A stretch of 50,466 bases of DNA from Pseudoxanthomonas suwonensis. Its GTDB lineage: Bacteria; Pseudomonadota; Gammaproteobacteria; Xanthomonadales; Xanthomonadaceae. Where the stretch lies: contig JAUNRQ010000007.1 of NCBI GenBank assembly GCA_030535605.1, forward strand, positions 1 through 50,466. Reading direction: 5' to 3'. The position numbers and the translations under genes were made by a program. Positions 1 to 10,342 of the stretch are shown here, in pieces. A model generated the notes under the pieces. It was not told the origin of the DNA and did no database searches. It worked only from the letters and a program-made list of their open reading frames with translations. The stretch's first letter is position 1. Each line of letters begins with the position of its first letter.

Positions 1-164
1 CGGTCGGCCTTCTTGTCGGCCTTGGCCAGGCCGGTCTTGCGCAGCCAGTCGGCGGCGGCTTCGATGTCGCCGTTGTTCTCGACCAGCGCCTTCTTGCATT
101 CCATCATGCCGGCGCCAGTGCGCTCGCGCAGTTCCTTGACCTGGGATGCGGTGATTTCAGCCAT
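1..164 (-). CDS. tsf: Elongation factor Ts, N-terminal part (cut by window edge)
   Basis: Only the first 54 codons are inside the window. The protein starts [19 protein letters not shown], followed by MMECKKAL and a UBA-like helical segment ending [10 protein letters not shown], which is the signature N-terminus of EF-Ts. EF-Ts is the cytosolic guanine nucleotide exchange factor that releases GDP from EF-Tu during translation elongation. The ATG is at 162-164. It lies downstream of rpsB on the same strand, the usual bacterial rpsB-tsf pairing, but here about 290 bases separate them and hold a small extra ORF. Identification is secure; the C-terminal coiled-coil and dimerisation parts cannot be seen. 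Confidence 0.95.
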   Translation of the reverse strand, partial: MAEITASQVKELRERTGAGMMECKKALVENNGDIEAAADWLRKTGLAKADKKAD

Positions 165-263
165 TGTTCGTTTCCTCGTGGTGGACGCGCCGGCCACCGG
201 GCCGGCGCGCGTGTGGGGGGGCGCCGCGCAGCTTGCGCCCGTGGCGTGGCGCGGCGATGACGC

Positions 264-443
264 TCATTCCTCGACGGTGTCGTTCTCGTCGTAGGCCGCT
301 TCGCGGCTGAGCCGTTCGTTTTCCGCGACTTGCGCTTCGGCGCGGGCTGCGACGTCCGGATCGAGCTCGGCGTTGGGGTCTTCGCCGGGCGCGACCGGGG
401 CGGTCATGCGCTCGTCCTTGATCTTGTCGGGATTGTTCGGCAT
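264..443 (-). CDS. Small acidic hypothetical protein between rpsB and tsf (59 aa)
   Basis: An ORF of 59 codons starts 9 bases after the rpsB stop, with GGA as a weak ribosome-binding sequence. The product begins MPNNPDKIKDERMTAPV and ends DENDTVEE. It is strongly acidic, rich in Asp, Glu, Ala and Pro, has no membrane segment or cysteine, and looks disordered. It sits inside the rpsB-tsf transcription unit and would be co-transcribed with both. I do not recognise a family. Codon use looks like its neighbours (GC-rich third positions), which supports it being real, but it is short and could be a spacer ORF. Confidence 0.5.
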   Translation of the reverse strand: MPNNPDKIKDERMTAPVAPGEDPNAELDPDVAARAEAQVAENERLSREAAYDENDTVEE

Positions 444-452
444 GGCGGGTCC

Positions 453-1307
453 TCAGGCTTCGCCGGCTTCGGCAGCCGGGGCTTCGGCGGCCGCAGCGGC
501 ATCGGCTTCGGCAGCGGCAGGTTCGGCCTGTTCGGCGGGGTTGGTGGCCTTGGCAGCGGACTTGCGTGCCGGCTTGGCATCGGCGCCGGCGAACTCGTCC
601 TCGGTCACGGTCGCGGCATTCGGCGCGGCGGCCTTGCCTTCCAGCACCGCGTCGGCGGCAGCGCGGGCGTACAGCTGCACGGCGCGGATGGCGTCGTCGT
701 TGCCCGGGATCGCGTAATCGACCAGCGACGGGTCGTAGTTGGTGTCGACCACCGCGATCACCGGAATGCCGAGCTTCCTGGCTTCCTGGATGGCGATGTC
801 TTCATGGCCGATGTCGATCACGAACAGCGCGTCAGGCAGGCGCGGCATGTCCTTGATGCCGCCGAGGCTGGCTTCCAGCTTGTCGCGTTCGCGACGCAGG
901 CCCATCACCTCGTGCTTGACGAGCTTCTCGAAGGTGCCGTCGGTCTCGGCGCCTTCCAGTTCCTTCAGGCGACCGACCGACTGCTTGATGGTGCGGAAGT
1001 TGGTCAGCGTGCCGCCCAGCCAGCGCTGGGTCATGAACGGCATGCCGCAGCGTTCGGCTTCTTCCTTGATCGCGTCGCGGGCACTGCGCTTGGTGCCGAC
1101 GAACAGGACGATGCCCTTGCGCTGGGCGACGCCGCTGAGGAAGTTCATCGCGTCGGCGAACAGCGGCATGGTCTTTTCGAGGTTGATGATGTGGATCTTG
1201 CCGCGGGCACCGAAGATGTACGGGCCCATCTTGGGGTTCCAGTAGCGGGTCTGGTGGCCGAAGTGGACACCGGCTTCCAGCATCTGGCGCATGGTGATCT
1301 GGGGCAT
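453..1307 (-). CDS. rpsB: 30S ribosomal protein S2
   Basis: The product (284 aa) starts [19 protein letters not shown] and contains the S2 hallmarks [35 protein letters not shown] and [12 protein letters not shown]2 binds the back of the small ribosomal subunit and is needed for initiation. The start at 1305-1307 is chosen because it matches the conserved N-terminus and follows AAGGAA at good spacing; longer in-frame extensions upstream are leader RNA. After the conserved S2 core the protein carries a low-complexity Ala/Glu-rich tail of about 50 residues. It is followed on the same strand by a small acidic ORF and tsf. Confidence 0.97.
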   Translation of the reverse strand: MPQITMRQMLEAGVHFGHQTRYWNPKMGPYIFGARGKIHIINLEKTMPLFADAMNFLSGVAQRKGIVLFVGTKRSARDAIKEEAERCGMPFMTQRWLGGTLTNFRTIKQSVGRLKELEGAETDGTFEKLVKHEVMGLRRERDKLEASLGGIKDMPRLPDALFVIDIGHEDIAIQEARKLGIPVIAVVDTNYDPSLVDYAIPGNDDAIRAVQLYARAAADAVLEGKAAAPNAATVTEDEFAGADAKPARKSAAKATNPAEQAEPAAAEADAAAAAEAPAAEAGEA

Positions 1308-1575
1308 TGCAGTGGTTCCTTTGACGGGGAGCGAAGGCACGCGCCGCACCCGGTCATTGGTGGGTGCTTTTCCTTGCCTCTCACGCACGCGAGGGTGCGG
1401 GGTCCGGCAAGGGGCTCGCGCTGACGCTCCGGGGTTGGGCCTCCCCGTCGCCTCCGTGACCAGATCCGAAGCCCGGAAGGGGCTGCGGACACCCCGGCAC
1501 GGGTGTTCACGACGGGTGTGTATTCGCCGGTGTCGCCCGGACGTGGCGTTGCCCGAAGGCAAGTCCTCCATTGTA
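1308..1575 (-). promoter_or_regulatory. Putative promoter and long structured leader of rpsB
   Basis: A TACAAT -10-like hexamer reads on the minus strand at 1570-1575; no convincing -35 was found. If transcription begins near 1563, the rpsB leader is about 255 nt. Near its 5' end, at 1549-1562, there is a stem TTGCC/GGCAA closed by a UUCG tetraloop, and further paired segments such as ACACCC/GGGTGT follow. Leader-mediated autoregulation of rpsB by S2 is known in gammaproteobacteria, so this could be such an element, but no consensus was matched here. Confidence 0.35.
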
Positions 1576-1835
1576 CATCAAAATCGAGGCTGAACCGGCG
1601 TCGCGGAATTTGACGCAAGTCAAGCCGCGGCAATCCAGCACGCGCATCGTGCCGGGCTGGCACCGTGACGACCGGAACATGAACCCGTTTCACGCGGCGC
1701 ATGCACGCTCCGGTCTTCAAATACAGGTGGCGTCCCTGTTTATCGCGACATGTGCAGCGGAGGCGGTTGCGCGTTCATGCAGGTTTGCCGGCGGTGTTCT
1801 TGCCGTTTTTCCTTTGTCATCGAACGAGGTTGGAC

Positions 1836-4800
1836 ATGAACAAGATTTACCGGCTGGTCTGGAATCACGGGTTGCAGGCCATGGTTGTGGCATCGGAAAT
1901 CGCGCGTGCCGACGGTCCCCGCCCGGCGTGCCTTGCCGGGCGTGCGGCGGCACCGCGGCTGGCGGTGATGGCCTCGGCCGTCCTGCTGGTATTGGCGGGA
2001 ACCGCCTGGCTGGGGACGGGGGCCGCGATGGCGCAGGATGCCGTGTGCGTGGACCCGGTGACCGGTGCGCCGGTCGGCGATCCTTCCGGCAGCGGCAGCG
2101 AGGTGGCGTGCGGCAATGGTGCGGTCGCCAGCGGCAACGACTCGGTCGCGATCGGGCGCGATGCCCGGGCGGAAAGTCTGAACGCCATCGCCATGGGCAC
2201 CAACGCGATTTCCGGCCGCCAGGATGCCACCTATGCCGGCGCCGCCGCCAGCGTGCCGACCAACACCATTGCGATCGGCCCGAACGCGCAGGCCTCGGCT
2301 GGCTCGTCCATCGCCCTTGGTGACGGCGCCAGGACCTTTCAGGGGATCGGCTCCGCGACGCTGCCCACCAACTACGGCATCGCCATCGGCACCCGGGCCA
2401 CCGCGATCGGCAACAACCTGGTGATCGGCAACTTCAGTCCCGCCGGCTCCGGCAGTCCCGGCTACAACGCCGGCCAGGGCACCAATCCGCAGAACATCAA
2501 CAACATCACCATCGGCAACGGCGCCGGCGCCAACGTGGGCGGCAGAGAGACCGTCATCATCGGCTTCGAGGCCGGCACCAATGCGATCGGGTCGGGTGGA
2601 TCGGTGTTCATCGGCCGCACTGCCGGCCAGAACAGCGCCAACCAGAACAACATCGGCGTGGGTGCCGACGCCAGCCGCAGGGTGGAAGTCGGGGGCAATA
2701 CCGCGATGGGTGCGAGTGCCGGCAATGACGTTCGGCGGATCACCCCGGATGTCTACGATCCCACGACGCCCTATGGCAGCGCACTGGCGGCCGCAGGCGT
2801 CCTTCCGGCAGGCGCCGCCATCACCGATTTCCATTCCCGTTTGCCGAATGGCGAGGTCAATCCGCGCTGCAGCTGGACGTTCTACTGCGCCGACCAGCCC
2901 GGTAACGGCATCAACAACATCGGCATCGGGCCGGATGCCGGGTCATCGGTTTTCGGCGGCATGAATACCGGCATCGGCTTCCGCTCCGGCAAGTTCACCG
3001 TTGGTTTCAACAACATCGCTCTCGGTCCTCTGGCCGGCTACCGGACCTACGGCAGCTACAACATCGGGATCAGCGTCAGCGCGGGCGAGGGAACGAAGGG
3101 CTGGTTCAACACCGCCATCGGCAACGGTTCCGGCATGAACGTGGTGGGTGACCAGAACACGTTCATCGGAAGTGGTGCCGGACAGAACGTGACCGGCAGC
3201 AACAACCTGGGCATCGGCCAGAGCGCAGGCCAACGCGTGGCAGGCAGCGGCAACTACGCGAGCGGGCAGGCTGCCGGCAGCGATACGACAGGCAATCGCA
3301 ACTTCGCCGCAGGCAACAATGCCGGCCGGAACGTGACCGGCAACAACAACTCGGCCGTCGGGCAGGGTGCGGGCCAGGGCGTGACGGGCAATTTCAACTT
3401 TGCCACGGGACACCAGGCCGGCATGACCGTCCGAGGCGACTACAACTACGCGCAAGGCTATCAGGCCGGCCAAGCTGTCGTCGGCAACAACAACACGGCC
3501 ATCGGCCAGGCCGCCGGTCAGTCGGTGCAGGGCGAGCGCAACACCGCGGTTGGCATCAACGCCGGCAAGGCGGTGGCAGGCAACGACAACGATGCCTACG
3601 GCACGAACGCCGGCATCGGCGTCAGCGGCAGCTTCAACTACGCGGCCGGGCAAAACGCCGGCCAGTACGTGTCGGGACTGAGCAACATCGCCATCGGCCG
3701 TGATGCCGGCAACGGCGCCGCCGGGGATCCGTTGGCTGCCAGCCGCACCATCGCCATCGGCGTGCAGTCGCATGTCCACGGTGATGTGGGAATCGCGATC
3801 GGCACGATGTCGGAAGCAGGCCAGGCCGGCGTGACTGGCCTGTCGCGGGCCGTGGCGCTGGGCGCTGCTGCCCGCGCGCAAGGCGTGGATGCCATCGCCC
3901 AAGGCACCGCCGCGCTGGCATCGGGCGTGTCTTCGGTCGCGATCGGCAGTGGCGTGGCAACACCGACCCTCAACCCGGACGGCACCGTCGCCAGCTACAC
4001 CATCGACGAGGCGGGTGCCACCGCCTCCGGTGATCGGGCGATCGCCATCGGCAAGGGCGCCGTCGCCAGCGGCATCCAGTCGATCAGCATCGGCACCGGC
4101 AACGAAGTCAGCGGCAACAACTCGGGCGCACTCGGCGACCCGACTTACATCAGCGGCGACAATTCCTACGGCATCGGCAACAACAACACGATCGAAGCGG
4201 ACCGGGCCTTCGTGCTCGGCAACGAGGTCACCATCCCGGTCGGCATGGACGGCGCGGTGGTGCTGGGCGATGCGTCCACCGCCGATGCCGCCGTTCCCAC
4301 CGCCAGTGGCACCGTGGGCGGGATCACTTACGGCACCTTCGCCGGCGCAACGCCCGCCCCGGGCCAGATCGTCAGCGTGGGCGCGGTTGGTGCCGAACGC
4401 CAGATCAAGAACGTGGCGGCCGGCCAGATCAGCCCCACCAGCACCGACGCCATCAACGGCTCGCAGCTGTTCGCCACCCAGTCCACCATCGGCAACCTGG
4501 CGCAGTCGGTCGCCGACGGCATGGGCGGTACCTCGGTGGTGAACCCGGACGGCTCGGTGACCACCGTGCTGAACGTGGGCGGTGCGGTGTACAACGACGT
4601 CAACAGCGCGCTCAATCAGGTCAACACCGTGGCCAACGCCGGCTGGAACGCCAGCGCGACCGGCGCCGGCTCGACCACCGCCAACATCGGCCCGAACGGC
4701 AACGTGACCTTCGCCGGCGACAGCAACGTCACCGTGACCCAGACCGGCGCGGATGACGCCGGCCTGGTGAACGTCACGCTGAACCCGGATCTTGCGGTCA

Positions 4801-7800
4801 ACTCGGTCACCACCGGCAACACGGTGATGGACACGACCGGCGTCACGGTCAATGGCGGCGCGAACGGGCCGGTGCAGCTCACCGGTTCCGGCCTGGACAA
4901 CGGCGGCAACACCATCGTCAACGTCGCCGCCGGCGTGAACCCCACCGACGCCGTCAACGTCAGCCAGCTGACCCAGGCGCAGGCGGCGGCCACCACGTCG
5001 GTTGCGACCGCCACGCCCGATCAGCTCAGCGTGACCGCCACCGCAAACGCCGACGGCAGCACCACCTACAACGTCGGTGCCGTCACCACCACGCTGGGCA
5101 ACGCCGCCGACGGCAGCGTCAACGCGCCGGCCAGCGCCACTGCGCTGGCCACCGCCGGCGATATCGCCGACGCCATCAACAACGCCGGCTTCACGCTGAC
5201 CGCGCAAGGTGCCAACGGCAGCCTGGTCAATCCCGGCAGCACGGTGGACATGCGCAACACCGACGGCAACATCGTCATCGGCAAGAGCACCGCGGACAAC
5301 AACGTCGTCTACAACCTCAACCCCGACGTGCAGCTGGACAGCCTGACCATCAACAACGGCGGGCCGGTGATCAACAGCGGTGGCATCACCATGAACGCCG
5401 GCAACACCCTGAACATGGGTGGCAACCAGATCACCAACGTGGCGCCGGGCGTGGCCGGCACGGATGCAGTGAACGTCGACCAGCTGAACCAGGTCGGCAA
5501 TGACCTGGTGGCACAGGGGTTGGACTTCGCCGGCAACGTGGGTGCCAACGTGCATCGTGACCTTGGCCAGACGCTGGCGATCGTGGGCGAGGCGACCACG
5601 GCGGGCACCTACAGCGGCGCCAACGTGCGCACGGTGACCGATCCGGCGACCGGGGCGATCAACGTGCAGATCGCCGATTCGCCGCAGTTCGGCAACGTCG
5701 TGGTCAATGTCGATGGCAGTGGCCGGATCACCGGCGTGTCGCCGGGCGCCGTCGGTGCCACCAGCACCGATGCCATCAACGGCAGCCAGCTGTTCGCGCT
5801 GGGCAACAGCACCGCGGTCGCCATCGGTGGCGGCTCCAGCTTCGATCCGGTGACCGGGCAGGTCATCGCCCAACTGGCGGTGGGTGGCAACACCTACAAC
5901 AATGTCCAGGATGCCCTCACTGCCGTGGGCGGGGTGGCGTCTGCCGGCTGGAACCTCACCGCGCAGGGCGCCAATGCCAGCAACGTGGCCCCGGGCGAGA
6001 CCGTGGACCTGCGCAACACCGATGGCAACATCGTGGTCGGCAAGGACGCGTCCGACGACACGGTGAACTTCGACCTGGCCGACGACATCAGCGTCAACTC
6101 GGTGACTTTGGGCGGCGGTACCGTGATCCTGGGCAGCACCGGCCTTGTGATCGCCGGCGGCCCGTCGGTGACCACGTCCGGCATCGACGCCGGGAACCTG
6201 GCCATCACCAACGTGGCGCCGGGCGTGGCCGGCACGGATGCAGTGAACGTCGACCAGCTGAACCAGGTCGGCAATGACCTGGTGGCACAGGGGTTGGACT
6301 TCGCCGGCAACGTGGGTGCCAACGTGCATCGTGACCTTGGCCAGACGCTGGCGATCGTGGGCGAGGCGACCACGGCGGGCACCTACAGCGGCGCCAACGT
6401 GCGCACGGTGACCGATCCGGCGACCGGGGCGATCAACGTGCAGATCGCCGATTCGCCGCAGTTCGGCAACGTCGTGGTCAATGTCGATGGCAGTGGCCGG
6501 ATCACCGGCGTGTCGCCGGGCGCCGTCGGTGCCACCAGCACCGATGCCATCAACGGCAGCCAGCTGTTCGCGCTGGGCAACAGCACCGCGGTCGCCATCG
6601 GTGGCGGCTCCAGCTTCGATCCGGTGACCGGGCAGGTCATCGCCCAACTGGTGGTGGGTGGCACCACCTACAACAGCGTGCAGGACGCGCTGGTGACGGT
6701 GAACAACAACGTGGGGGGCGGCTGGTATCTGCAGGCCAACGGAGGCCCGGCGTACAACGTGGCGCCGAACACCACCCTGGACGTGGTCGATGGCAGCAAC
6801 ACGCGCGTGGTCCATGAGGGCAACCAGCTGCGCGTGGACGTGGTCGACAACCCCACGTTCACCGGCATGGTGACTGCCGATGGCGGCCTGACCGTGGGGG
6901 CCGGGCAAACGGTCGACATGGGGGGCAACGTGGTCCGCAACGTGGCCGCCGGCGAGGTCAGCGCCACCAGCACCGACGCGGTCAACGGCAGCCAGTTGCA
7001 TGCCACGAACCAACGCATCGACGTGATCGACGGGCGGGTGACCAACCTGGAAACCACCGTTGGCGGGATCGCCGGTGACGTGACTGACCTCGAGACCGGT
7101 GCGGCGGGCATGTTCCAGGTCAGCCAGGACCACACCACCGCACCGAGCCCCACCGGTGCCAACTCCGCCGCGGGCGGCGCCTCGGCCGTGGCATCGGGCG
7201 ACAACAGCACGGCGCTGGGCAACGACACCCGCGCCAGTGGTGCGGCAAGCACGGCGGTCGGGCAGGGTGCCCAGGCCACCGGCAGCAGCTCGGTGGCGAT
7301 CGGCGCCGGTTCGGTGGCGTTGGAGGACAACGTGGTCTCCGTCGGCCGTGTCGGCGGCGAGCGTCGCATCACCAACGTTGCCGCGGGCGTGAATCCGACC
7401 GATGCCGTCAATGTCAGCCAGTTGCGCCAGCAGGCCGCGGGCGGCGTGCAGTACGACCGCAATGCCGACGGCAGCGTCGACTACACCAGCGTGACGTTGA
7501 ACCCGGGCGGCACCGCGCCGACCACGATCCGCAACGTCGCAGCCGGTGTCGCGCCCACCGACGCGGTCAACGTCGGCCAGTTGCAGTCGGGGCTTTCCGA
7601 CACCCTGAACCAGGCCAACACGTACACCGACCAGCGCTTCAACCAGGTCGGCCAGGACGTCTGGGAGATGCGCCGCGGGTACCGCGGTGGCACTGCCTCG
7701 GCCATGGCCATGGCCGGCCTGCCGCAGGCCTATCTGCCCGGCAAGAGCATGCTGGCGGTGGGCATGGGTGGCTTCCAGGGCGAGTACGGCATGGCCGTTG

Positions 7801-7907
7801 GCCTGTCCGGGATCACCGACAACGGCCGCTGGGTCTACAAGGCCCAGGCGACCGGCAACACCACGCGCGAATGGGGCTTCTCCGTTGGCGCGGGCATCCA
7901 GTGGTGA
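1836..7907 (+). CDS. Giant trimeric autotransporter adhesin (YadA/Hia family, type Vc secretion)
   Basis: The product is 2023 aa. It starts with an extended signal peptide region ([12 protein letters not shown]) and a hydrophobic stretch, with likely cleavage after AMA near residue 66. The passenger has YadA-like head repeats, then 17 consecutive 16-residue units (residues 358-629), more YadA-type units, and a long stalk with repeated neck/stalk motifs such as [15 protein letters not shown] and [11 protein letters not shown]. The last 80 or so residues ([19 protein letters not shown] to VGAGIQW) are the YadA anchor that forms the outer-membrane barrel as a trimer. The start at 1836 follows GAGG at 1825-1828 and gives the exact conserved N-terminus; an upstream in-frame extension to 1701 is leader. 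Two residue stretches around 5430 and 6204 are encoded by a perfect 448-bp duplication. Expected role: adhesion, autoagglutination or biofilm. It is followed by a likely accessory lipoprotein. Confidence 0.95.
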   Translation: MNKIYRLVWNHGLQAMVVASEIARADGPRPACLAGRAAAPRLAVMASAVLLVLAGTAWLGTGAAMAQDAVCVDPVTGAPVGDPSGSGSEVACGNGAVASGNDSVAIGRDARAESLNAIAMGTNAISGRQDATYAGAAASVPTNTIAIGPNAQASAGSSIALGDGARTFQGIGSATLPTNYGIAIGTRATAIGNNLVIGNFSPAGSGSPGYNAGQGTNPQNINNITIGNGAGANVGGRETVIIGFEAGTNAIGSGGSVFIGRTAGQNSANQNNIGVGADASRRVEVGGNTAMGASAGNDVRRITPDVYDPTTPYGSALAAAGVLPAGAAITDFHSRLPNGEVNPRCSWTFYCADQPGNGINNIGIGPDAGSSVFGGMNTGIGFRSGKFTVGFNNIALGPLAGYRTYGSYNIGISVSAGEGTKGWFNTAIGNGSGMNVVGDQNTFIGSGAGQNVTGSNNLGIGQSAGQRVAGSGNYASGQAAGSDTTGNRNFAAGNNAGRNVTGNNNSAVGQGAGQGVTGNFNFATGHQAGMTVRGDYNYAQGYQAGQAVVGNNNTAIGQAAGQSVQGERNTAVGINAGKAVAGNDNDAYGTNAGIGVSGSFNYAAGQNAGQYVSGLSNIAIGRDAGNGAAGDPLAASRTIAIGVQSHVHGDVGIAIGTMSEAGQAGVTGLSRAVALGAAARAQGVDAIAQGTAALASGVSSVAIGSGVATPTLNPDGTVASYTIDEAGATASGDRAIAIGKGAVASGIQSISIGTGNEVSGNNSGALGDPTYISGDNSYGIGNNNTIEADRAFVLGNEVTIPVGMDGAVVLGDASTADAAVPTASGTVGGITYGTFAGATPAPGQIVSVGAVGAERQIKNVAAGQISPTSTDAINGSQLFATQSTIGNLAQSVADGMGGTSVVNPDGSVTTVLNVGGAVYNDVNSALNQVNTVANAGWNASATGAGSTTANIGPNGNVTFAGDSNVTVTQTGADDAGLVNVTLNPDLAVNSVTTGNTVMDTTGVTVNGGANGPVQLTGSGLDNGGNTIVNVAAGVNPTDAVNVSQLTQAQAAATTSVATATPDQLSVTATANADGSTTYNVGAVTTTLGNAADGSVNAPASATALATAGDIADAINNAGFTLTAQGANGSLVNPGSTVDMRNTDGNIVIGKSTADNNVVYNLNPDVQLDSLTINNGGPVINSGGITMNAGNTLNMGGNQITNVAPGVAGTDAVNVDQLNQVGNDLVAQGLDFAGNVGANVHRDLGQTLAIVGEATTAGTYSGANVRTVTDPATGAINVQIADSPQFGNVVVNVDGSGRITGVSPGAVGATSTDAINGSQLFALGNSTAVAIGGGSSFDPVTGQVIAQLAVGGNTYNNVQDALTAVGGVASAGWNLTAQGANASNVAPGETVDLRNTDGNIVVGKDASDDTVNFDLADDISVNSVTLGGGTVILGSTGLVIAGGPSVTTSGIDAGNLAITNVAPGVAGTDAVNVDQLNQVGNDLVAQGLDFAGNVGANVHRDLGQTLAIVGEATTAGTYSGANVRTVTDPATGAINVQIADSPQFGNVVVNVDGSGRITGVSPGAVGATSTDAINGSQLFALGNSTAVAIGGGSSFDPVTGQVIAQLVVGGTTYNSVQDALVTVNNNVGGGWYLQANGGPAYNVAPNTTLDVVDGSNTRVVHEGNQLRVDVVDNPTFTGMVTADGGLTVGAGQTVDMGGNVVRNVAAGEVSATSTDAVNGSQLHATNQRIDVIDGRVTNLETTVGGIAGDVTDLETGAAGMFQVSQDHTTAPSPTGANSAAGGASAVASGDNSTALGNDTRASGAASTAVGQGAQATGSSSVAIGAGSVALEDNVVSVGRVGGERRITNVAAGVNPTDAVNVSQLRQQAAGGVQYDRNADGSVDYTSVTLNPGGTAPTTIRNVAAGVAPTDAVNVGQLQSGLSDTLNQANTYTDQRFNQVGQDVWEMRRGYRGGTASAMAMAGLPQAYLPGKSMLAVGMGGFQGEYGMAVGLSGITDNGRWVYKAQATGNTTREWGFSVGAGIQW
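2907..3722 (+). repeat. 17 tandem 48-bp units in the adhesin head
   Basis: Seventeen in-frame units of exactly 48 bases (16 codons) follow one another, beginning with the Gly codons at 2907, 2955, 3003 and so on to 3675. The consensus is G-x-x-N-x-A-x-G-x-x-A-G-x-x-V-x. Units differ from each other at the DNA level, so this is an old, diversified array rather than a recent expansion. The spacing differs from the 14-15 residue YadA head repeat. Confidence 0.85.
5430..5877 (+). repeat. 448-bp direct repeat, copy 1 (adhesin stalk)
   Basis: This segment is identical, by base-by-base reading, to 6204-6651. The offset is 774 bases (258 codons), so loss or gain of one unit keeps the reading frame. 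It begins ATCACCAACGTGGCGCCGGG and ends CGCCCAACTGG; the copies diverge at 5878/6652 (C versus T). Confidence 0.9.
6204..6651 (+). repeat. 448-bp direct repeat, copy 2 (adhesin stalk)
   Basis: Second identical copy of 5430-5877. The 326 bases between the copies encode a different stalk segment. Confidence 0.9.
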
Positions 7908-7951
7908 TCCGCATGCATCCGCAACCTGACGACCGCTTCCGGAGCCTGTCC

Positions 7952-8800
7952 ATGACCTCGATGATCCGCAACGCGCTGCTGGCCAGCGCGGTACTTGCCG
8001 CCACCTTGGCCGCCACTGGCTGCACCCGCCACGTCAGCCGCGGGATTTCCGCGGAAGGCGTGGCCGACGAGGTGATCTTCCCCGACCGTGAAGACGCCAT
8101 CCTGCGCAACGGCACGTACCCGACCTGGCCGATCGTCGGGCAGATCGGCAGCGGCGTGAGCAAGGACCAGCTGTACGACCTGCTGGGGCGCCCGCACTTC
8201 CACGAAGGCTTCAGCGCACGTGAGTGGGACTACATCCTCAACTTCCGCGAAGGCGATGTGGTCCGTACCTGCCAGTACAAGGTGATCTTCGACAACGACA
8301 TGCTGGGCCGCAGCTTCCACTGGCTGCCGGCCGACTGCATGTTGCTGGCTGCCGCGGCTACGCAGCCGCCGGCCGGGGTACCGACGGCACCGGCACCGGC
8401 GGCACCTGCGGCGCGCGTGCATCTTCTCGAAGCCTCGGGGTTGTTCGCCTTCGACAAGGCGACGGTCAATGACATCACCGCCGAGGGCCGGGCCTCGCTG
8501 GACCGCATTGCCGAGGAGCTGAAGGCGGCTCCGGACATCCGCGACATCGAGGTGCAGGCGCACACCGACCTGATGGGCACGCCGCAGTACAACTTCGCCC
8601 TGTCGCAGGCGCGTGCCGATGCGGTCCGGGCCTATCTGGAGCGTGCCGGCGTCCAGCCCGGGCTGATCCGCGCCATCGGCATGGGCGAACGCCATCCGGT
8701 CAAGACCTGCGACCAACGCCTTGCCCGGCAGGCCCTGATCGACTGTCTGGCGCCGAACCGTCGGGTGCAGATCCGGGCGTCGGTGTTCGCCGGTCGATGA
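7952..8800 (+). CDS. OmpA/BamE-domain lipoprotein, TpgA-like partner of the adhesin
   Basis: The product is 282 aa. A lipoprotein signal MTSMIRNALLASAVLAATLA runs into the lipobox-like ATGC (Cys24). Residues about 55-115 resemble the SmpA/OmlA (BamE) fold, with YPTWPIVGQIGSGVSKDQL, LLGRPHF and the Cys-containing end FHWLPADC. Residues about 150-282 form an OmpA-like peptidoglycan-binding domain (FAFDKATV, HTDLMGTPQYN, LSQARADAV, NRRVQI). This domain order is that described for TpgA, which in Acinetobacter fastens the trimeric adhesin AtaA to the cell wall. The gene starts 44 bases after the adhesin stop with a GGAG sequence near 7940, so co-transcription is likely. A start at 7913 is possible but would spoil the signal peptide. 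The function is inferred from architecture and position. Confidence 0.85.
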   Translation: MTSMIRNALLASAVLAATLAATGCTRHVSRGISAEGVADEVIFPDREDAILRNGTYPTWPIVGQIGSGVSKDQLYDLLGRPHFHEGFSAREWDYILNFREGDVVRTCQYKVIFDNDMLGRSFHWLPADCMLLAAAATQPPAGVPTAPAPAAPAARVHLLEASGLFAFDKATVNDITAEGRASLDRIAEELKAAPDIRDIEVQAHTDLMGTPQYNFALSQARADAVRAYLERAGVQPGLIRAIGMGERHPVKTCDQRLARQALIDCLAPNRRVQIRASVFAGR

Positions 8801-8852
8801 AAAGCTGGCACACTCGCCAGGCCCACGAATGCATTGAATACAGGACGCGCCC

Positions 8853-9323
8853 ATGTTTCGAACCATCCTGATGGCGGCAGCCATGACCCTTCCGGCGGTG
8901 GCCGGTGCCCAGCAGCCCGCGCCGCAAGCGCCGGCTGCCCCGCAGCAGGCGGCGCCGTCCGCGGCCGATGTCGATCCCACCAGCCTGGTGCGCGCGGCGT
9001 TGCAGGTGATCCAGGTGGTGGACCGGAACCAGCTGGGCCAGTTGTATGACGACGCCTCGGCAACGGCCAAGCGCGCCGTGACCCGCGAGGCCTTCATGAA
9101 CAACGTGGCCGCGGCTCGCCAGCCATTGGGAGCGCCGGCCTCGCGGGTGTGGTGGTCGGTCACCCGCCAGGTGGTTCCCGCCGGCGGCCAGGCCCCGGCC
9201 GGAAACTACATGAGCGTGCGTTTCGCCACCCAGTTCAGCGGGGGGCGCACCATGGCCGAACTGGTGTCTTTCCGGCTGGACGAGGATGGTACCTGGCGTC
9301 TGGCCGGATACGTGGTCCAGTAG
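8853..9323 (+). CDS. Secreted DUF4019-like small protein
   Basis: The product is 156 aa with a short signal peptide (MFRTILMAAAMTLPAVAGAQ), a Pro/Ala/Gln-rich linker, and a C-terminal domain of about 105 residues containing WWSVTRQV, GNYMSVRFATQF and a final DEDGTWRLAGYVVQ. This pattern resembles the DUF4019 family, whose function is unknown and which is often periplasmic. It lies 52 bases after the TpgA-like gene and has an AGGACG ribosome-binding sequence, so it may be the third gene of the adhesin unit. No catalytic residues are evident. Confidence 0.75.
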   Translation: MFRTILMAAAMTLPAVAGAQQPAPQAPAAPQQAAPSAADVDPTSLVRAALQVIQVVDRNQLGQLYDDASATAKRAVTREAFMNNVAAARQPLGAPASRVWWSVTRQVVPAGGQAPAGNYMSVRFATQFSGGRTMAELVSFRLDEDGTWRLAGYVVQ

Positions 9324-9463
9324 GAACGCCGGCACGTGAAGCTCCGCCGGCGCCGATGTCGCGTGCGGAGCCTGCGGGCCATGCGTCCAGCGTGTGGCGC
9401 TGCCGCCACGTGCCGCCCGGACGTGCACTTGGCCCCGCCTGCGGCTGCGACGATAATGACCGG

Positions 9464-10240
9464 ATGACGATTCCCCTGAAGACCGCGGCCGAGATCGAGC
9501 AGATGCGCGAAGCCGGTCGCCTGGCCGCCGAGGTGCTGCAGATCCTCGCCCCGCACGTGAAGCCCGGTGTCAGCACCGAGGAACTGGACCGCATCGCCCA
9601 CGAGCACATCGTCAAGGTGCAGGGCGCGGTGCCGGCCAACATCGGTTACCGGGGCTACCCGAAGACCCTGTGCACCTCGGTCAACAACGTCATCTGCCAC
9701 GGCATTCCCAGCGAGGCCAAGGTGCTGAAGGATGGCGACATCGTCAACATCGACGTCACCGTGATCAAGGACGGCTGGCACGGCGATACCAGCCGCATGT
9801 ATTTCGTCGGCACGCCCTCGGTCATGGCCCGGCGGCTGGTGGAAGTCACCCGCGAGGCGATGTTCCACGGCATCCGCGCGGTCAGGCCCGGTGCGACCCT
9901 GGGGGACATCGGCCATGCGATCCAGAGCCATGCCGAAGCCGAGCGTTTTTCCGTGGTGCGCGAGTACTGCGGCCACGGCATCGGCAAGGTCTACCACGAC
10001 GAGCCCCAGGTGCTGCACTACGGCCGCCCGGGCGACGGCGTTGTGCTGAAGCCGGGCATGACCTTCACCATCGAGCCGATGATCAACGAAGGCACCCGCC
10101 ATACGCGGCTGTTGCCGGACGGCTGGACGGTGGTGACCAAGGACCGCAAGCTGTCGGCGCAATGGGAACACACCGTGGCCGTCACCGAGGACGGCGTCGA
10201 CATCCTCACCCGCCTGCCGGGTGACGACAACGACCTCTGA
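9464..10240 (+). CDS. map: Type I methionine aminopeptidase
   Basis: The product is 258 aa and removes the initiator methionine from nascent proteins. The family metal-ligand motifs are all present: NIDVTVIKDGWHGDTSRM (two Asp ligands), EYCGHGIGKVYHDEP (His), FTIEPMIN (Glu) and QWEHTVAVTEDG (Glu). The start at 9464 gives the conserved MTIPLKTAAEIEQMREAGR N-terminus. The preceding 140 bases hold no gene. In related genomes map is also next to glnD and near rpsB-tsf; here the adhesin genes lie between rpsB and map. Confidence 0.96.
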   Translation: MTIPLKTAAEIEQMREAGRLAAEVLQILAPHVKPGVSTEELDRIAHEHIVKVQGAVPANIGYRGYPKTLCTSVNNVICHGIPSEAKVLKDGDIVNIDVTVIKDGWHGDTSRMYFVGTPSVMARRLVEVTREAMFHGIRAVRPGATLGDIGHAIQSHAEAERFSVVREYCGHGIGKVYHDEPQVLHYGRPGDGVVLKPGMTFTIEPMINEGTRHTRLLPDGWTVVTKDRKLSAQWEHTVAVTEDGVDILTRLPGDDNDL

Positions 10241-10342
10241 GTCCGGGCTGGTGGCCGTTCCGCCGATCATCCGGCGCCCGTGCCGGGCACGTGCCCCGGG
10301 AATGCGTGCCGCGGCCCGAACGGCCGGCTGCCGGTGAGGGCG

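Noticed and set aside
2907..3722. CRISPR array
   Set aside because: The 48-bp periodicity is coding, in frame, and the units are not identical or separated by unique spacers.
2943..7133. 1396-codon open frame on the minus strand opposite the adhesin
   Set aside because: It is the antisense of a repetitive GC-rich gene; residues are His/Asp/Val/Gly/Arg rich and have no family motif.
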